From NCBI GenBank assembly GCA_002364975.1, contig DEYT01000126.1, positions 672 through 19,862 of the forward strand: a DNA stretch of 19,191 bases, written 5' to 3'. Each line of letters opens with the position of its first letter. Position 1 is the stretch's first letter. The notes below the pieces were generated by a model. That model ran no database searches. It worked only from the letters and a program-made list of their open reading frames with translations, and had not been told where the DNA came from. Source of the DNA: Opitutia bacterium UBA3151. GTDB lineage: Bacteria; Verrucomicrobiota; Verrucomicrobiia; Opitutales; Seribacteraceae. Positions 1-6,596 of this stretch are shown here, one piece after another. The translations under genes and the position numbers were made by a program.

Positions 1-2
1 AT

Positions 3-125
3 TCAACCAGTCAAAATCCGAAATATTGTGCCAAAAATTCCATGACCGGTTAATTCAATCAATAAGATGACTCCAATTAAAAGAACTTTTTTAGTAATGA
101 AGGGTTTAGGTTCCTCGTCGCTCAT
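3..125 (-). CDS. Possible 40-residue single-helix membrane protein
   Basis: I found this short reading frame by translating the left edge by hand. It runs from an ATG at 125 to a TGA at 3-5 and encodes 40 residues: a charged N-terminus (MSDEEPKPF) followed by a hydrophobic stretch at about residues 14-38 (VLLIGVILLIE and onward) that could form one membrane helix. There is no convincing Shine-Dalgarno sequence upstream of 125. It lies on the same strand as the coiled-coil gene upstream of it, 167 bases away. I do not recognise a family. It could be a real small membrane protein or a chance frame. The acidic head plus hydrophobic tail is the only argument in its favour. Confidence 0.4.
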   Translation of the reverse strand: MSDEEPKPFITKKVLLIGVILLIELTGHGIFGTIFRILTG

Positions 126-292
126 GCAAGAAGACTTAACTATCTAAGATGGGTAAGCCAAACCTTTTTACTTCAGGTTCTGATTTTTGGGTAATGTTAG
201 CTTGGTATTTTTGAATTTGAAATCGCGGTATTAAAATGTTTTTTGAAAATCAAATAAAAATCAAGAATACCAGATATGCCCCAGGATTGATC

Positions 293-925
293 CTATTCGC
301 TACCTTGTTGATGGGGGGATTTAAACGATACCACCCTTTTGTCTTTTAGGTTAACATATCCTTCTTCATCGACTCCATCGGCATTTAAATCTCCGATGTA
401 AAAATAAATGGTCTCAATCTTTGGGTTGGCCGATGGCTTGATTCTAGTAGGTCTACCCAGGGCTAGACGGACTCCATATTCACTCATTCTTTTACGTATC
501 TTCTCCCAGGATTCTACTTTTGTCCAAGGGCCCCGACTCATATCTTCACTACTTTTTATTTCACGCCTGAAAGTGTCAAAAAATTTCTTTTTTTCGATTT
601 CATCCCTTGGGACAATACTTGAAAATTCTGATTTGTTTTTAATTTTGTCTGTTTTTTCTAACTCGCTCACTCGTGAGGAAAGCCTAGCATTTTCTACCTC
701 CAAGGCAGAAATTCTTTTTTCAAGTGATTCTATCTTCTCTTGTTGGTCTTCACTCGCTTCAGCGGAATGATGAGAAAAAAGAAAGAGAGTTAATATAAAT
801 AACGATCCTTTGGATGTATCGGAAACTTTCTTGAAGATGGAATAAAAAGGTAATTTTAATCTTTGCATTGAATTAACAAAACGCTCGATCTCGATATCGT
901 CAAGTTCGGTAGGAGTTAAGTTCAT
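293..925 (-). CDS. Membrane-anchored coiled-coil protein with BamE/SmpA-like C-terminus
   Basis: The protein has 210 residues. A hydrophobic segment at about residues 41-51 (SLFILTLFLF), followed by an ASED stretch, looks like a signal sequence or anchor with an unusually long cytoplasmic N-terminus of about 40 residues. Residues 60-93 carry heptad-like leucines (EKIESLEKRI, SALEVENARL) typical of a coiled coil. The C-terminal part, about 138-202, has the pattern W..IR..MS...VR.ALG.PT followed by a short aromatic strand and a final strand ending VVSF. This resembles the small BamE/SmpA/OmlA fold, but I make this assignment from pattern only. The start at 925 is favoured by an upstream GAGG. 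The gene begins 22 bases after the cyclophilin gene stops, so the two are probably co-transcribed. A role in envelope protein assembly is inferred from the pairing, not demonstrated. Confidence 0.72.
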   Translation of the reverse strand: MNLTPTELDDIEIERFVNSMQRLKLPFYSIFKKVSDTSKGSLFILTLFLFSHHSAEASEDQQEKIESLEKRISALEVENARLSSRVSELEKTDKIKNKSEFSSIVPRDEIEKKKFFDTFRREIKSSEDMSRGPWTKVESWEKIRKRMSEYGVRLALGRPTRIKPSANPKIETIYFYIGDLNADGVDEEGYVNLKDKRVVSFKSPHQQGSE

Positions 926-933
926 AAAAATCG

Positions 934-940
934 AACCTCA
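934..940 (-). promoter_or_regulatory. Shine-Dalgarno sequence of the coiled-coil gene
   Basis: On the minus strand TGAGGTT lies about 10 bases before the ATG at 925. It is one of few recognisable ribosome binding sites in this window. It supports the long N-terminus over the internal Met at residue 20. Confidence 0.55.
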
Positions 941-947
941 AAAGTGG

Positions 948-1730
948 CTAAAAACCAAGCCAGGCTTTTTTCTGGAAATCGAAAAACTTGGGACTCCCGG
1001 TTGAATCATCAAAGAATAGCCAGTTCTTAGTCGTGGCGTCGTAGAAGTATGGAAAAACATTCTGGTTGGTATACAACCAGCCAGAAATTTGGTTATGATC
1101 CAGTTGGCGAATGTAAACTTTCTTCATCGAATCTGGATTGGTTACTGCACCGTTATTGGCACTCTCCCCTTTTTTGATTAGGTCGACATATTCCATTCCA
1201 CTAATTACTTGGCCCCAAACCGTATATTTTTGGTCTAAGAATGTGGAGTTTGCCAAGCAGATGAAGAATTGACTGTTTGCACTATTTGGATCGGAGGAGC
1301 GGGCCATGGAGCATACCCCCCGCAGATGTAATTGAGTACTGAATTCACTGGGTATGTCTGCAAGTGTGGACCTACCGGTTCCAACAAGAGAGGAATTAAA
1401 TTCAGAGATTTTTCCATACTGAACATCTCCGGTTTGTGCCATGAAACCGTCCAGAACTCGATGAAATGCAACGCCATCATAACTTCCATTGGTCGCAAGG
1501 GTTTTAATTCTTTGCACATGCTGGGGTGCAACCGCTTGAAATAATTCGATCTGAACTTCTCCATCTTCAAGTTCAATTACTAAACATTCTGTGATACTCC
1601 GATCAATTCCAGGAAGGTAGAACCAACCATTGGTATAGGGATTAAGAGTTCTATTATTTTCCGCGTAAATGGAAGAAATGATCGAGGCTGGAAGCAAGAA
1701 AATGGCAAGGAGCAATAGAGTCGAATTCAT
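948..1730 (-). CDS. Secreted cyclophilin-type peptidyl-prolyl cis-trans isomerase with C-terminal aromatic module
   Basis: This 260-residue protein should catalyse proline isomerisation during folding outside the cytoplasm. Residues 1-23 form a signal peptide ending IYA/EN. The cyclophilin domain spans about 47-208, with FHRVLDGF at 89-96, the FMAQTGD strand at 96-102, NSQFFI at 152-157 and VWGQV at 171-175, which are the usual catalytic-face landmarks. The last about 45 residues are not cyclophilin: they are dense in aromatics (GWLYTN, FPYFYD, NWLFFDD, KFFDF, AWLGF). A related fragment, GWFYLPG, precedes the domain at 35-41, so the isomerase looks inserted in, or flanked by, an aromatic-rich module that I have seen in Opitutae secreted proteins. 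The ATG at 1730 has AGGA seven bases upstream. The next gene starts 22 bases downstream. Confidence 0.92.
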   Translation of the reverse strand: MNSTLLLLAIFLLPASIISSIYAENNRTLNPYTNGWFYLPGIDRSITECLVIELEDGEVQIELFQAVAPQHVQRIKTLATNGSYDGVAFHRVLDGFMAQTGDVQYGKISEFNSSLVGTGRSTLADIPSEFSTQLHLRGVCSMARSSDPNSANSQFFICLANSTFLDQKYTVWGQVISGMEYVDLIKKGESANNGAVTNPDSMKKVYIRQLDHNQISGWLYTNQNVFPYFYDATTKNWLFFDDSTGSPKFFDFQKKAWLGF

Positions 1731-1737
1731 GATTTCA

Positions 1738-1741
1738 TCCT
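1738..1741 (-). promoter_or_regulatory. Shine-Dalgarno sequence of the cyclophilin gene
   Basis: AGGA on the minus strand, separated from the ATG at 1730 by TGAAATC (seven bases), fixes the start in front of the signal peptide. Confidence 0.55.
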
Positions 1742-1789
1742 AGCATGATTGGTTCATCCTTTAAAGAACCGAGTGACCCACCCTATTGA

Positions 1790-1810
1790 CATATAATCTG
1801 GGACTATATG
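1790..1810. repeat. Short inverted repeat between the sulfate operon and the cyclophilin gene
   Basis: CATATA (1790-1795) and TATATG (1805-1810) are perfect inverted copies, and the inner TC/GA bases can also pair. The element sits 20-40 bases after the stop of the gene ending at 1831. It has no T-tract on either strand, so it is not a standard intrinsic terminator. It could be an operator or an mRNA 3' hairpin, or chance. A weaker pair, GGTTC/GAACC, lies at 1751-1770. Confidence 0.3.
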
Positions 1811-1830
1811 CCCCCGGACTAGTATTCTTC

Positions 1831-2952
1831 TTAAGCGAGAATGGACCCTACCGCTTTTGAATCTAAGCGATTTACCACCAGAGGTTGAGAGTAATCTTTT
1901 TGAGATTGTTGCCATCCCGCAAGGATTGAACCGTCTTGAAGATTAATTGCGGAAGCATACCTGCTGCAACCGGTACCATGAGGAGATAAAAAGAGTGGAA
2001 AATGAGTTGAGATCTTTTGAAGTTTTGGGAATTCTTGATCCCAACCCCAGGCTAATCCACCCAGTTCCTCGCATGAATATCCTCTGGGTCGATTCGCTGC
2101 TTGTTTGTTTTCGTCCAATGAGCGTAAGCATTCTGCACCATCATAGAAATACAGGGATAAATCGGGGAGATCTGCAAATTCTCCAACCTTGGGGACTGCG
2201 AGCCGTTCTGTGACTCGGGCACAGGCAACATCCCAACTATTACCGCGGGGTAACACATTGTAGTCTTTGAGGACGAAATCGTCCTCATCTTTCGCTCTTT
2301 GACTAAGCCCGGTGTTGGAACTGGACCATGAAAAAGAATGGTGACAAAAGAGCAACTCGGTACGGTCAGGTTGAATGCGGAAGGCAACCGGATCTTTTAC
2401 ATGCAAAGTATTAGGTTCTTGGGAGCGAGCGATGACCTTTTGATTGTCTAGTGAAATACTGGATATTCCATCAACTCCACTGAATAAATCGATCGACCAG
2501 ACTCCAGTTCCTGGCTTTTGAAAATGGATCAATTCCTTAGGATATGAGATTTCTTTCTCAGTAGATACAATCATTTCAATACCCTTACCTTCAGTCGCAG
2601 CTAAAATAGAGCCTCCCTCAATGGAAACCACTTTTGCATTATGGGAAAGGTCGGATTTAGAAAAAGAATGGATTTTTTGGGCAGTCTCCTGTTCTTGATT
2701 CACTTCAAAAATGGAAAACTCCAACCCTCGTTTCCCTGCACCGGTTCCGGTCCGGGCATCCCCGTGATTACGATATCTACCGCAAGTTAAAATGGTTCCA
2801 TCTTCCTGCTGAATGAAATTTCCCCCACCGAACCAGAACCCTTCCCCTTCCCCTTTGGGCATGATGAGCGTGGTGGATTCTCTTTGGTCGAGTAAGCGAA
2901 TGGATAAATTTTTTAATTTATCGATTGATTCAGGACGAAGGATCTTTTTCAT
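1831..2952 (-). CDS. Unrecognised protein, glycosidase/sialidase-like N-terminal motif, coupled to cysN
   Basis: The product has 373 residues, no signal peptide and no membrane segment. The most distinctive stretch is residues 40-83: WFGGGN, then a DG-type turn (QQEDGTILTCGRYR), then GDARTG and GKRGLEFSIFE. Such segments remind me of five-bladed propeller glycoside hydrolases and of sialidase-like proteins of Planctomycetes and Verrucomicrobia. Other hints are a GWDQEFP segment and a C-terminal DGSILAGWQQS strand. I cannot name catalytic residues with confidence. The ATG overlaps the cysN stop by four bases (ATGA, 2949-2952), so translation is coupled to sulfate activation. Together these suggest a carbohydrate-active or carbohydrate-sensing protein linked to sulfated glycans. 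That link is inference from context, and a non-enzymatic propeller is equally possible. Confidence 0.6.
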   Translation of the reverse strand: MKKILRPESIDKLKNLSIRLLDQRESTTLIMPKGEGEGFWFGGGNFIQQEDGTILTCGRYRNHGDARTGTGAGKRGLEFSIFEVNQEQETAQKIHSFSKSDLSHNAKVVSIEGGSILAATEGKGIEMIVSTEKEISYPKELIHFQKPGTGVWSIDLFSGVDGISSISLDNQKVIARSQEPNTLHVKDPVAFRIQPDRTELLFCHHSFSWSSSNTGLSQRAKDEDDFVLKDYNVLPRGNSWDVACARVTERLAVPKVGEFADLPDLSLYFYDGAECLRSLDENKQAANRPRGYSCEELGGLAWGWDQEFPKLQKISTHFPLFLSPHGTGCSRYASAINLQDGSILAGWQQSQKDYSQPLVVNRLDSKAVGSILA

Positions 2953-4223
2953 CGGAGCATGCCAGCTGCCAAGGTTTCATTGGTGAACGGGTCGACCAGG
3001 ATGAAGCTTCCCGTGTTTCGGTTCCTTCGATAAGTATCATAGAAAATAGGCTGGGAGACTCGAAGTTTTACCCTGCCCACATCATTCATTGAAAATTCAA
3101 GATCTTCTTCATTCTTTCGTAAGCTATTTACATCCACTTTGTAATTAATCGATGATACAATTACTTGGGCTTCCTTGGTGGTTTGCCGAAATAGGCACTT
3201 GGTTCCTTGGGTTAATTTTTTAGTTCCTGAAAACCAGCAAATTCTTGCATCCAGGTCCTGGGAAATATTAGGCTGATTATTGGGTTTAACCAGCATATCG
3301 CCCCTGCTAACATCAATTTCATCTTCCAATAAAATGGTAACTGATTGAGGGTGAAATGCTTCATCTACTTCTTTCTCGGATTGAAGAATGCTTTTGATCT
3401 TGGTTGTAAAACCTGAGGGGAGCACCACGACCTCATCCCCTTTTTTAAAAACTCCACCAGCAACACGACCACCAAAGCCACGAAAATCATGATGTTTATC
3501 AGAATGGGGACGGATTACCCATTGGACTGGAAAGCGGGCATCGATGTGATTAAAATCAGACCCAACATAAACATTTTCCAGGTGATAGAGTAAGGGTGCC
3601 CCTTTATACCATGGCATATTTTCAGAACATTCCACAACATTGTCACCCTTCAAGGCACTGATGGGAATAAAGGTTAAATCGGTGACATTTTCCAGTCTAC
3701 TCGCGAAATCTGTAAATTGATTCAAGATTTTTTCATAGGCTCCCTGATCATAATCAACCAGATCCATTTTATTGATACAAACCGCGACATGCTTGATTCC
3801 AAGCAGGTCAGCAATGAAGGTGTGCCTCTTGGTCTGCTCAATCACTCCATTCCGTGCATCGACTAAAATAAGAGCTAGGTTTGCAGTTGAGGCACCAGTC
3901 ACCATATTCCGAGTGTATTGAATATGCCCAGGGGTATCTGCAATGATAAATTTACGCTTGGGGGTTGCGAAATATCGGTAGGCAACATCAATCGTAATTC
4001 CCTGTTCTCTTTCCGCCCTTAATCCATCGGTTAAAAGAGCGAGGTTTACATGCTCGTCCCCCTTTTGCTTACTGCTTCGTTCAATAGCATCGAGTTGGTC
4101 TTCAAAAATGGATTTGGTGTCATGGAATAAACGGCCAATCAGGGTACTTTTTCCATCATCTACGCTTCCCGCGGTGGTGAAGCGTAGAAGGTCCATTTTT
4201 AAATAGTTATTTGTCTGGTTCAT
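2949..4223 (-). CDS. cysN: Sulfate adenylyltransferase subunit 1 (GTPase, CysN)
   Basis: CysN couples GTP hydrolysis to the CysD reaction that makes adenosine 5'-phosphosulfate from ATP and sulfate. The protein of 424 residues shows the P-loop GSVDDGKS at 19-26, the effector segment EQGITID at 73-79, DTPGH at 96-100 and NKMD at 151-154, followed by translation-factor-like beta-barrel domains. It is shorter than E. coli CysN and has no fused CysC kinase, which is encoded separately upstream. The start may instead be Met10, since the conserved part begins MDLLRFTTAG; no Shine-Dalgarno sequence decides this. The gene begins 37 bases after cysD ends and overlaps the next gene by ATGA. Confidence 0.95.
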   Translation of the reverse strand: MNQTNNYLKMDLLRFTTAGSVDDGKSTLIGRLFHDTKSIFEDQLDAIERSSKQKGDEHVNLALLTDGLRAEREQGITIDVAYRYFATPKRKFIIADTPGHIQYTRNMVTGASTANLALILVDARNGVIEQTKRHTFIADLLGIKHVAVCINKMDLVDYDQGAYEKILNQFTDFASRLENVTDLTFIPISALKGDNVVECSENMPWYKGAPLLYHLENVYVGSDFNHIDARFPVQWVIRPHSDKHHDFRGFGGRVAGGVFKKGDEVVVLPSGFTTKIKSILQSEKEVDEAFHPQSVTILLEDEIDVSRGDMLVKPNNQPNISQDLDARICWFSGTKKLTQGTKCLFRQTTKEAQVIVSSINYKVDVNSLRKNEEDLEFSMNDVGRVKLRVSQPIFYDTYRRNRNTGSFILVDPFTNETLAAGMLR

Positions 4224-4260
4224 TAGAAAATTTTAAAAGAAACATAAAAGGGAATATTTT

Positions 4261-5166
4261 TTAGAAGTAGCCTTGCTTTTTCCGGTCTTCCATCGCTGCC
4301 TCTGACCTTTGATCATCAGCCCGGGAACCTCTTTCTGTGATCCGGGAAGCAGCAACTTCATTAATAACTGCATCTAAGGAGTCGGCTTGAGATTCTACAG
4401 CACCGGTACAAGTGGCATCGCCAATGGTGCGAAACCTGACTGTTTTTATACTGAATTCTTCCTGATCTTGGAGGGAAATGAAATCGGTTACTGCAAGGAG
4501 TGATTCATTTCTCTCAAACACCTCACGGTCATGAGCGAAATACAAACTAGGTAATTCAATGTTTTCAAGTTTTGTATACTGCCAGATATCCATTTCCGTC
4601 CAATTGCTTAATGGAAAGACTCTAAAATTTTCACCCGGATTTTTACGGCCATTAAAAAGGTTCCACAGCTCAGGCCTTTGATTCTTGGGATCCCATTGAC
4701 CAAAAGCATCACGATGGGAGAAAAATCTTTCTTTGGCACGAGCTTTTTCTTCGTCTCTCCTACCTCCACCTAGGCAAGCATCAAAGGATTCCTTGTCAAT
4801 GGTTTCAAGCAGAGTTACTGACTGAAGAGCATTACGACTTGTGTTTCTCCCTGTCTCTTCCACAGCAGTCCCTCGATTAATCGAATCTTGGACGGAGCCT
4901 ACAATTAATTCAACCCCTAGCTTCTCAATGAATTGGTCCCTGAAATCAATAGTTTCTGGAAAATTATGCCCGGTATCGATATGAACAAATGGAAATGGAA
5001 TGCGTGCCGGGCTAAATGCTTTTGAGGCGAGGTGAGCCATAACGATTGAATCCTTACCACCGGAGAATAGTAGCCCTGGTCTTTCAAATTGTGCCGCGGT
5101 TTCCCGAAGGATGAAAACAGCTTCGGATTCAAGTTGTTCTAAATGAGTTAAGTTGTAGTTATACAT
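4261..5166 (-). CDS. cysD: Sulfate adenylyltransferase subunit 2 (CysD)
   Basis: This is the catalytic subunit of ATP sulfurylase, of the PP-loop ATP pyrophosphatase type. I place the start at the ATG at 5166, giving 301 residues, the usual family length. An in-frame extension reaching 5319 would run through the end of cysC and adds 51 residues with no family similarity. The PP-loop SGGKDS is at 35-40. A GGGRRDEEKARAKER segment, characteristic of CysD, follows mid-protein, and the end has the family signature ME.RKKQGYF. It lies 13 bases after the cysC stop and 37 before cysN. With cysC and cysN it forms a sulfate-activation operon. Confidence 0.95.
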   Translation of the reverse strand: MYNYNLTHLEQLESEAVFILRETAAQFERPGLLFSGGKDSIVMAHLASKAFSPARIPFPFVHIDTGHNFPETIDFRDQFIEKLGVELIVGSVQDSINRGTAVEETGRNTSRNALQSVTLLETIDKESFDACLGGGRRDEEKARAKERFFSHRDAFGQWDPKNQRPELWNLFNGRKNPGENFRVFPLSNWTEMDIWQYTKLENIELPSLYFAHDREVFERNESLLAVTDFISLQDQEEFSIKTVRFRTIGDATCTGAVESQADSLDAVINEVAASRITERGSRADDQRSEAAMEDRKKQGYF

Positions 5167-5179
5167 CGAGAAATTAGGT

Positions 5180-5776
5180 TTAGGAAATGATTCCCTGAAC
5201 GAAAGAAAATAGTTTATCGGAAGACTGGGTCGGATTCTCTGTTTCGGTTTTAAGAATAAGCTTGGGAGAAGTAGGAACCTCGAATGCAGAATCTTGCCCG
5301 GTAAAGGACTCAAGTTCATACTGGCTTGCTTTTTTATACAAGCCTTTCACATCCCTTTTTTTACAAGTTTGATAGTTGGCTTTAATGAAAATTTCATGGT
5401 AATCATCTTCGCCTATAATCTGTTTTGCAGTATTCCTGAACTCCTCAAGGGGAGTAATGCAGGAGATGATCACAACCACACCAGACTTCACCAATAGCTT
5501 TGCTATTTCACTAGTCCTTCGAATGTTTTCCCTGCGGTCTTCTTCGGAAAATCCCAAGTCCTGGTTGATTCCGCTGCGTAAATTATCTCCATCCAGAATG
5601 ATTGAAAAAATATCCTTGGATAGGAGTCGTTTTTCTAGCTCAATGGCAAGAGTACTTTTTCCGGAACCAGATAATCCAAGCAGCCAAAATGCCGCTCCTT
5701 TGCATCCCATAAGCACCTCCTTTTTCTTACGGGTAGCAAGCTTATCATTAATTGGATAGATGTTGGATTCTGACAT
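5180..5776 (-). CDS. cysC: Adenylylsulfate kinase (CysC)
   Basis: CysC phosphorylates APS to PAPS. The Walker A motif GLSGSGKST is at 34-42, the substrate segment LDGDNLRSGINQDLGF at 61-76, and the later signature KKRD.KGLYKKA plus FTGQDS is present. The length of 198 residues matches stand-alone CysC. The start at 5776 is supported by homology of the N-terminus (NIYPINDK, KKKEVL, KGAAFW), which resembles Bacteroidetes-type CysC. A strong AGGAGG precedes the internal Met23 at 5710, but that Met lies inside the conserved region. It is the first gene of cysC-cysD-cysN and follows a terminator for the upstream gene, so its own promoter must lie in the about 40 bases before the start or in the hairpin region. 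No cysH or sulfite reductase is in the window. Confidence 0.94.
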   Translation of the reverse strand: MSESNIYPINDKLATRKKKEVLMGCKGAAFWLLGLSGSGKSTLAIELEKRLLSKDIFSIILDGDNLRSGINQDLGFSEEDRRENIRRTSEIAKLLVKSGVVVIISCITPLEEFRNTAKQIIGEDDYHEIFIKANYQTCKKRDVKGLYKKASQYELESFTGQDSAFEVPTSPKLILKTETENPTQSSDKLFSFVQGIIS

Positions 5777-5814
5777 AAGGGACAGATAGAAAATTTAATC
5801 TAGGAGTTTTCAAA

Positions 5815-5846
5815 CAAAAAAGCGAGAACACATAAGTGCTCTCGCT
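5815..5846 (-). terminator. Intrinsic terminator downstream of the YceI-like gene
   Basis: A 7-bp stem AGCGAGA/TCTCGCT (5821-5827 with 5840-5846) continues, after one mismatch, with CAC/GTG around an ATAA loop. On the minus strand it is followed directly by a T-run (5821-5816). Position and polarity fit termination of the 5893-6498 transcript before the cysC start at 5776. Confidence 0.85.
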
Positions 5847-5855
5847 TGTTGGGAT

Positions 5856-5876
5856 GGAGAATAGGGGATATTCTCC
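5856..5876. repeat. Second perfect hairpin in tandem with the terminator
   Basis: GGAGAATA (5856-5863) and TATTCTCC (5869-5876) form an 8-bp perfect stem around a GGGGA loop. It sits between the YceI-like stop codon and the intrinsic terminator. It lacks its own T-run on the minus strand. On the plus strand an A-run follows a few bases on, so it is not a terminator in that direction either. It may stabilise the mRNA 3' end or act as an operator for the cysC promoter. Confidence 0.6.
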
Positions 5877-5892
5877 GTGGGGTAAAAAAAAA

Positions 5893-6498
5893 CTAACTCT
5901 TTGGAGCAGAACCTGCAAGGTTTAAAATAATTTCAATATCATTGGCAACTTTCTCTAGACTTTTACCTTTTTGAATATTGAAGTCATCTCGTTTTACAGA
6001 AAATTTAGAGCGGACCACTAAGAGATCTCCTGGTACACGATTTCTTTTCTCAAGCAAGCCCTCGAGGTAAGTAATGGTTACTGAGATAGGCATGGCAATG
6101 GTAACATTTCGAATAGTCATTTTTCCATTTGCCACACCCGAAATCGTATTCTTATTTTTTTTAATGTTAGCAAGGGAAGTAAAGGAGAACTTAATATCTG
6201 GAAACTTTTTAACATTTAACCAGTCCTTCCCATGCATATGTTCCTTAAGAACAGGATTTCCTACATGCAGGCTTTCGGATTTTAATATGATTCCACCTGT
6301 GGTGGCTTCCGGTTTTTCAATATTGAAGCTAACCATTCCAGATATATCGTTACCAGAGCCGCTTATAGACTCAAGAGGTGCATCCAAGTGGAACAATATG
6401 CTGTTAATTCCCTTAGGATCTTTAAAATCGAATTCAATCGTTTTGGCAAAGAAAGAAATGGGTGAGGCAAGTAAGGTTAAAAAAAGTGTAATTTTCAT
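5893..6498 (-). CDS. Secreted YceI-like lipid-binding family protein
   Basis: YceI proteins are periplasmic or secreted beta-barrels that bind isoprenoid or other amphiphilic lipids. The start is taken at the ATG at 6498 (201 residues), which puts a signal peptide at the N-terminus (MKITLFLTLLASPISFFA, cleavage near residue 18). The open frame could extend to a TTG at 6561, but that would bury the signal peptide. The family pattern is visible: FDFKDPKG near the mature N-terminus, alternating beta-strands, HMHGKDWLNVKKFP at 87-100 followed by DIKFSF, and a final strand IEIILNLAG. The C-terminal half has ISGVANGKMTI and a basic FSVKRDDF strand as in other members. A terminator follows, so it is probably transcribed alone or at the end of the xer transcript, 98 bases downstream of it. 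Confidence 0.85.
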   Translation of the reverse strand: MKITLFLTLLASPISFFAKTIEFDFKDPKGINSILFHLDAPLESISGSGNDISGMVSFNIEKPEATTGGIILKSESLHVGNPVLKEHMHGKDWLNVKKFPDIKFSFTSLANIKKNKNTISGVANGKMTIRNVTIAMPISVTITYLEGLLEKRNRVPGDLLVVRSKFSVKRDDFNIQKGKSLEKVANDIEIILNLAGSAPKS

Positions 6499-6596
6499 GG
6501 GATAATAATGTAAGGTGAAATAAAAAACATTTATATTTGGAAAAAAGATCAAAATTTTCAAATTTTTACAATTAAACTAGTCTTCCAACAAACCTT

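Noticed and set aside
126..292. Repeated GGTATT/AATACC words in the gap at the left end
   Set aside because: The copies are short, in AT-rich sequence, and make neither a compact hairpin nor a regular direct repeat. I see nothing functional in this gap.
5167..5319. N-terminal extension of CysD
   Set aside because: The extra 51 residues overlap the 3' end of cysC in another frame, show no CysD similarity, and would make the protein longer than the family.
5700..5776. AGGAGG upstream of the internal ATG at 5710 as the true cysC start
   Set aside because: It is the best Shine-Dalgarno match in the window, but residues 5-22 of the longer form are homologous to other CysC N-termini, and the short form would begin inside the conserved region. 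The purine run is explained by Lys-Lys-Glu-Val codons. An alternative second start is still possible.
6499..6561. TTG-started extension of the YceI-like protein
   Set aside because: It would place 21 residues before a well-formed signal peptide beginning at the ATG at 6498.
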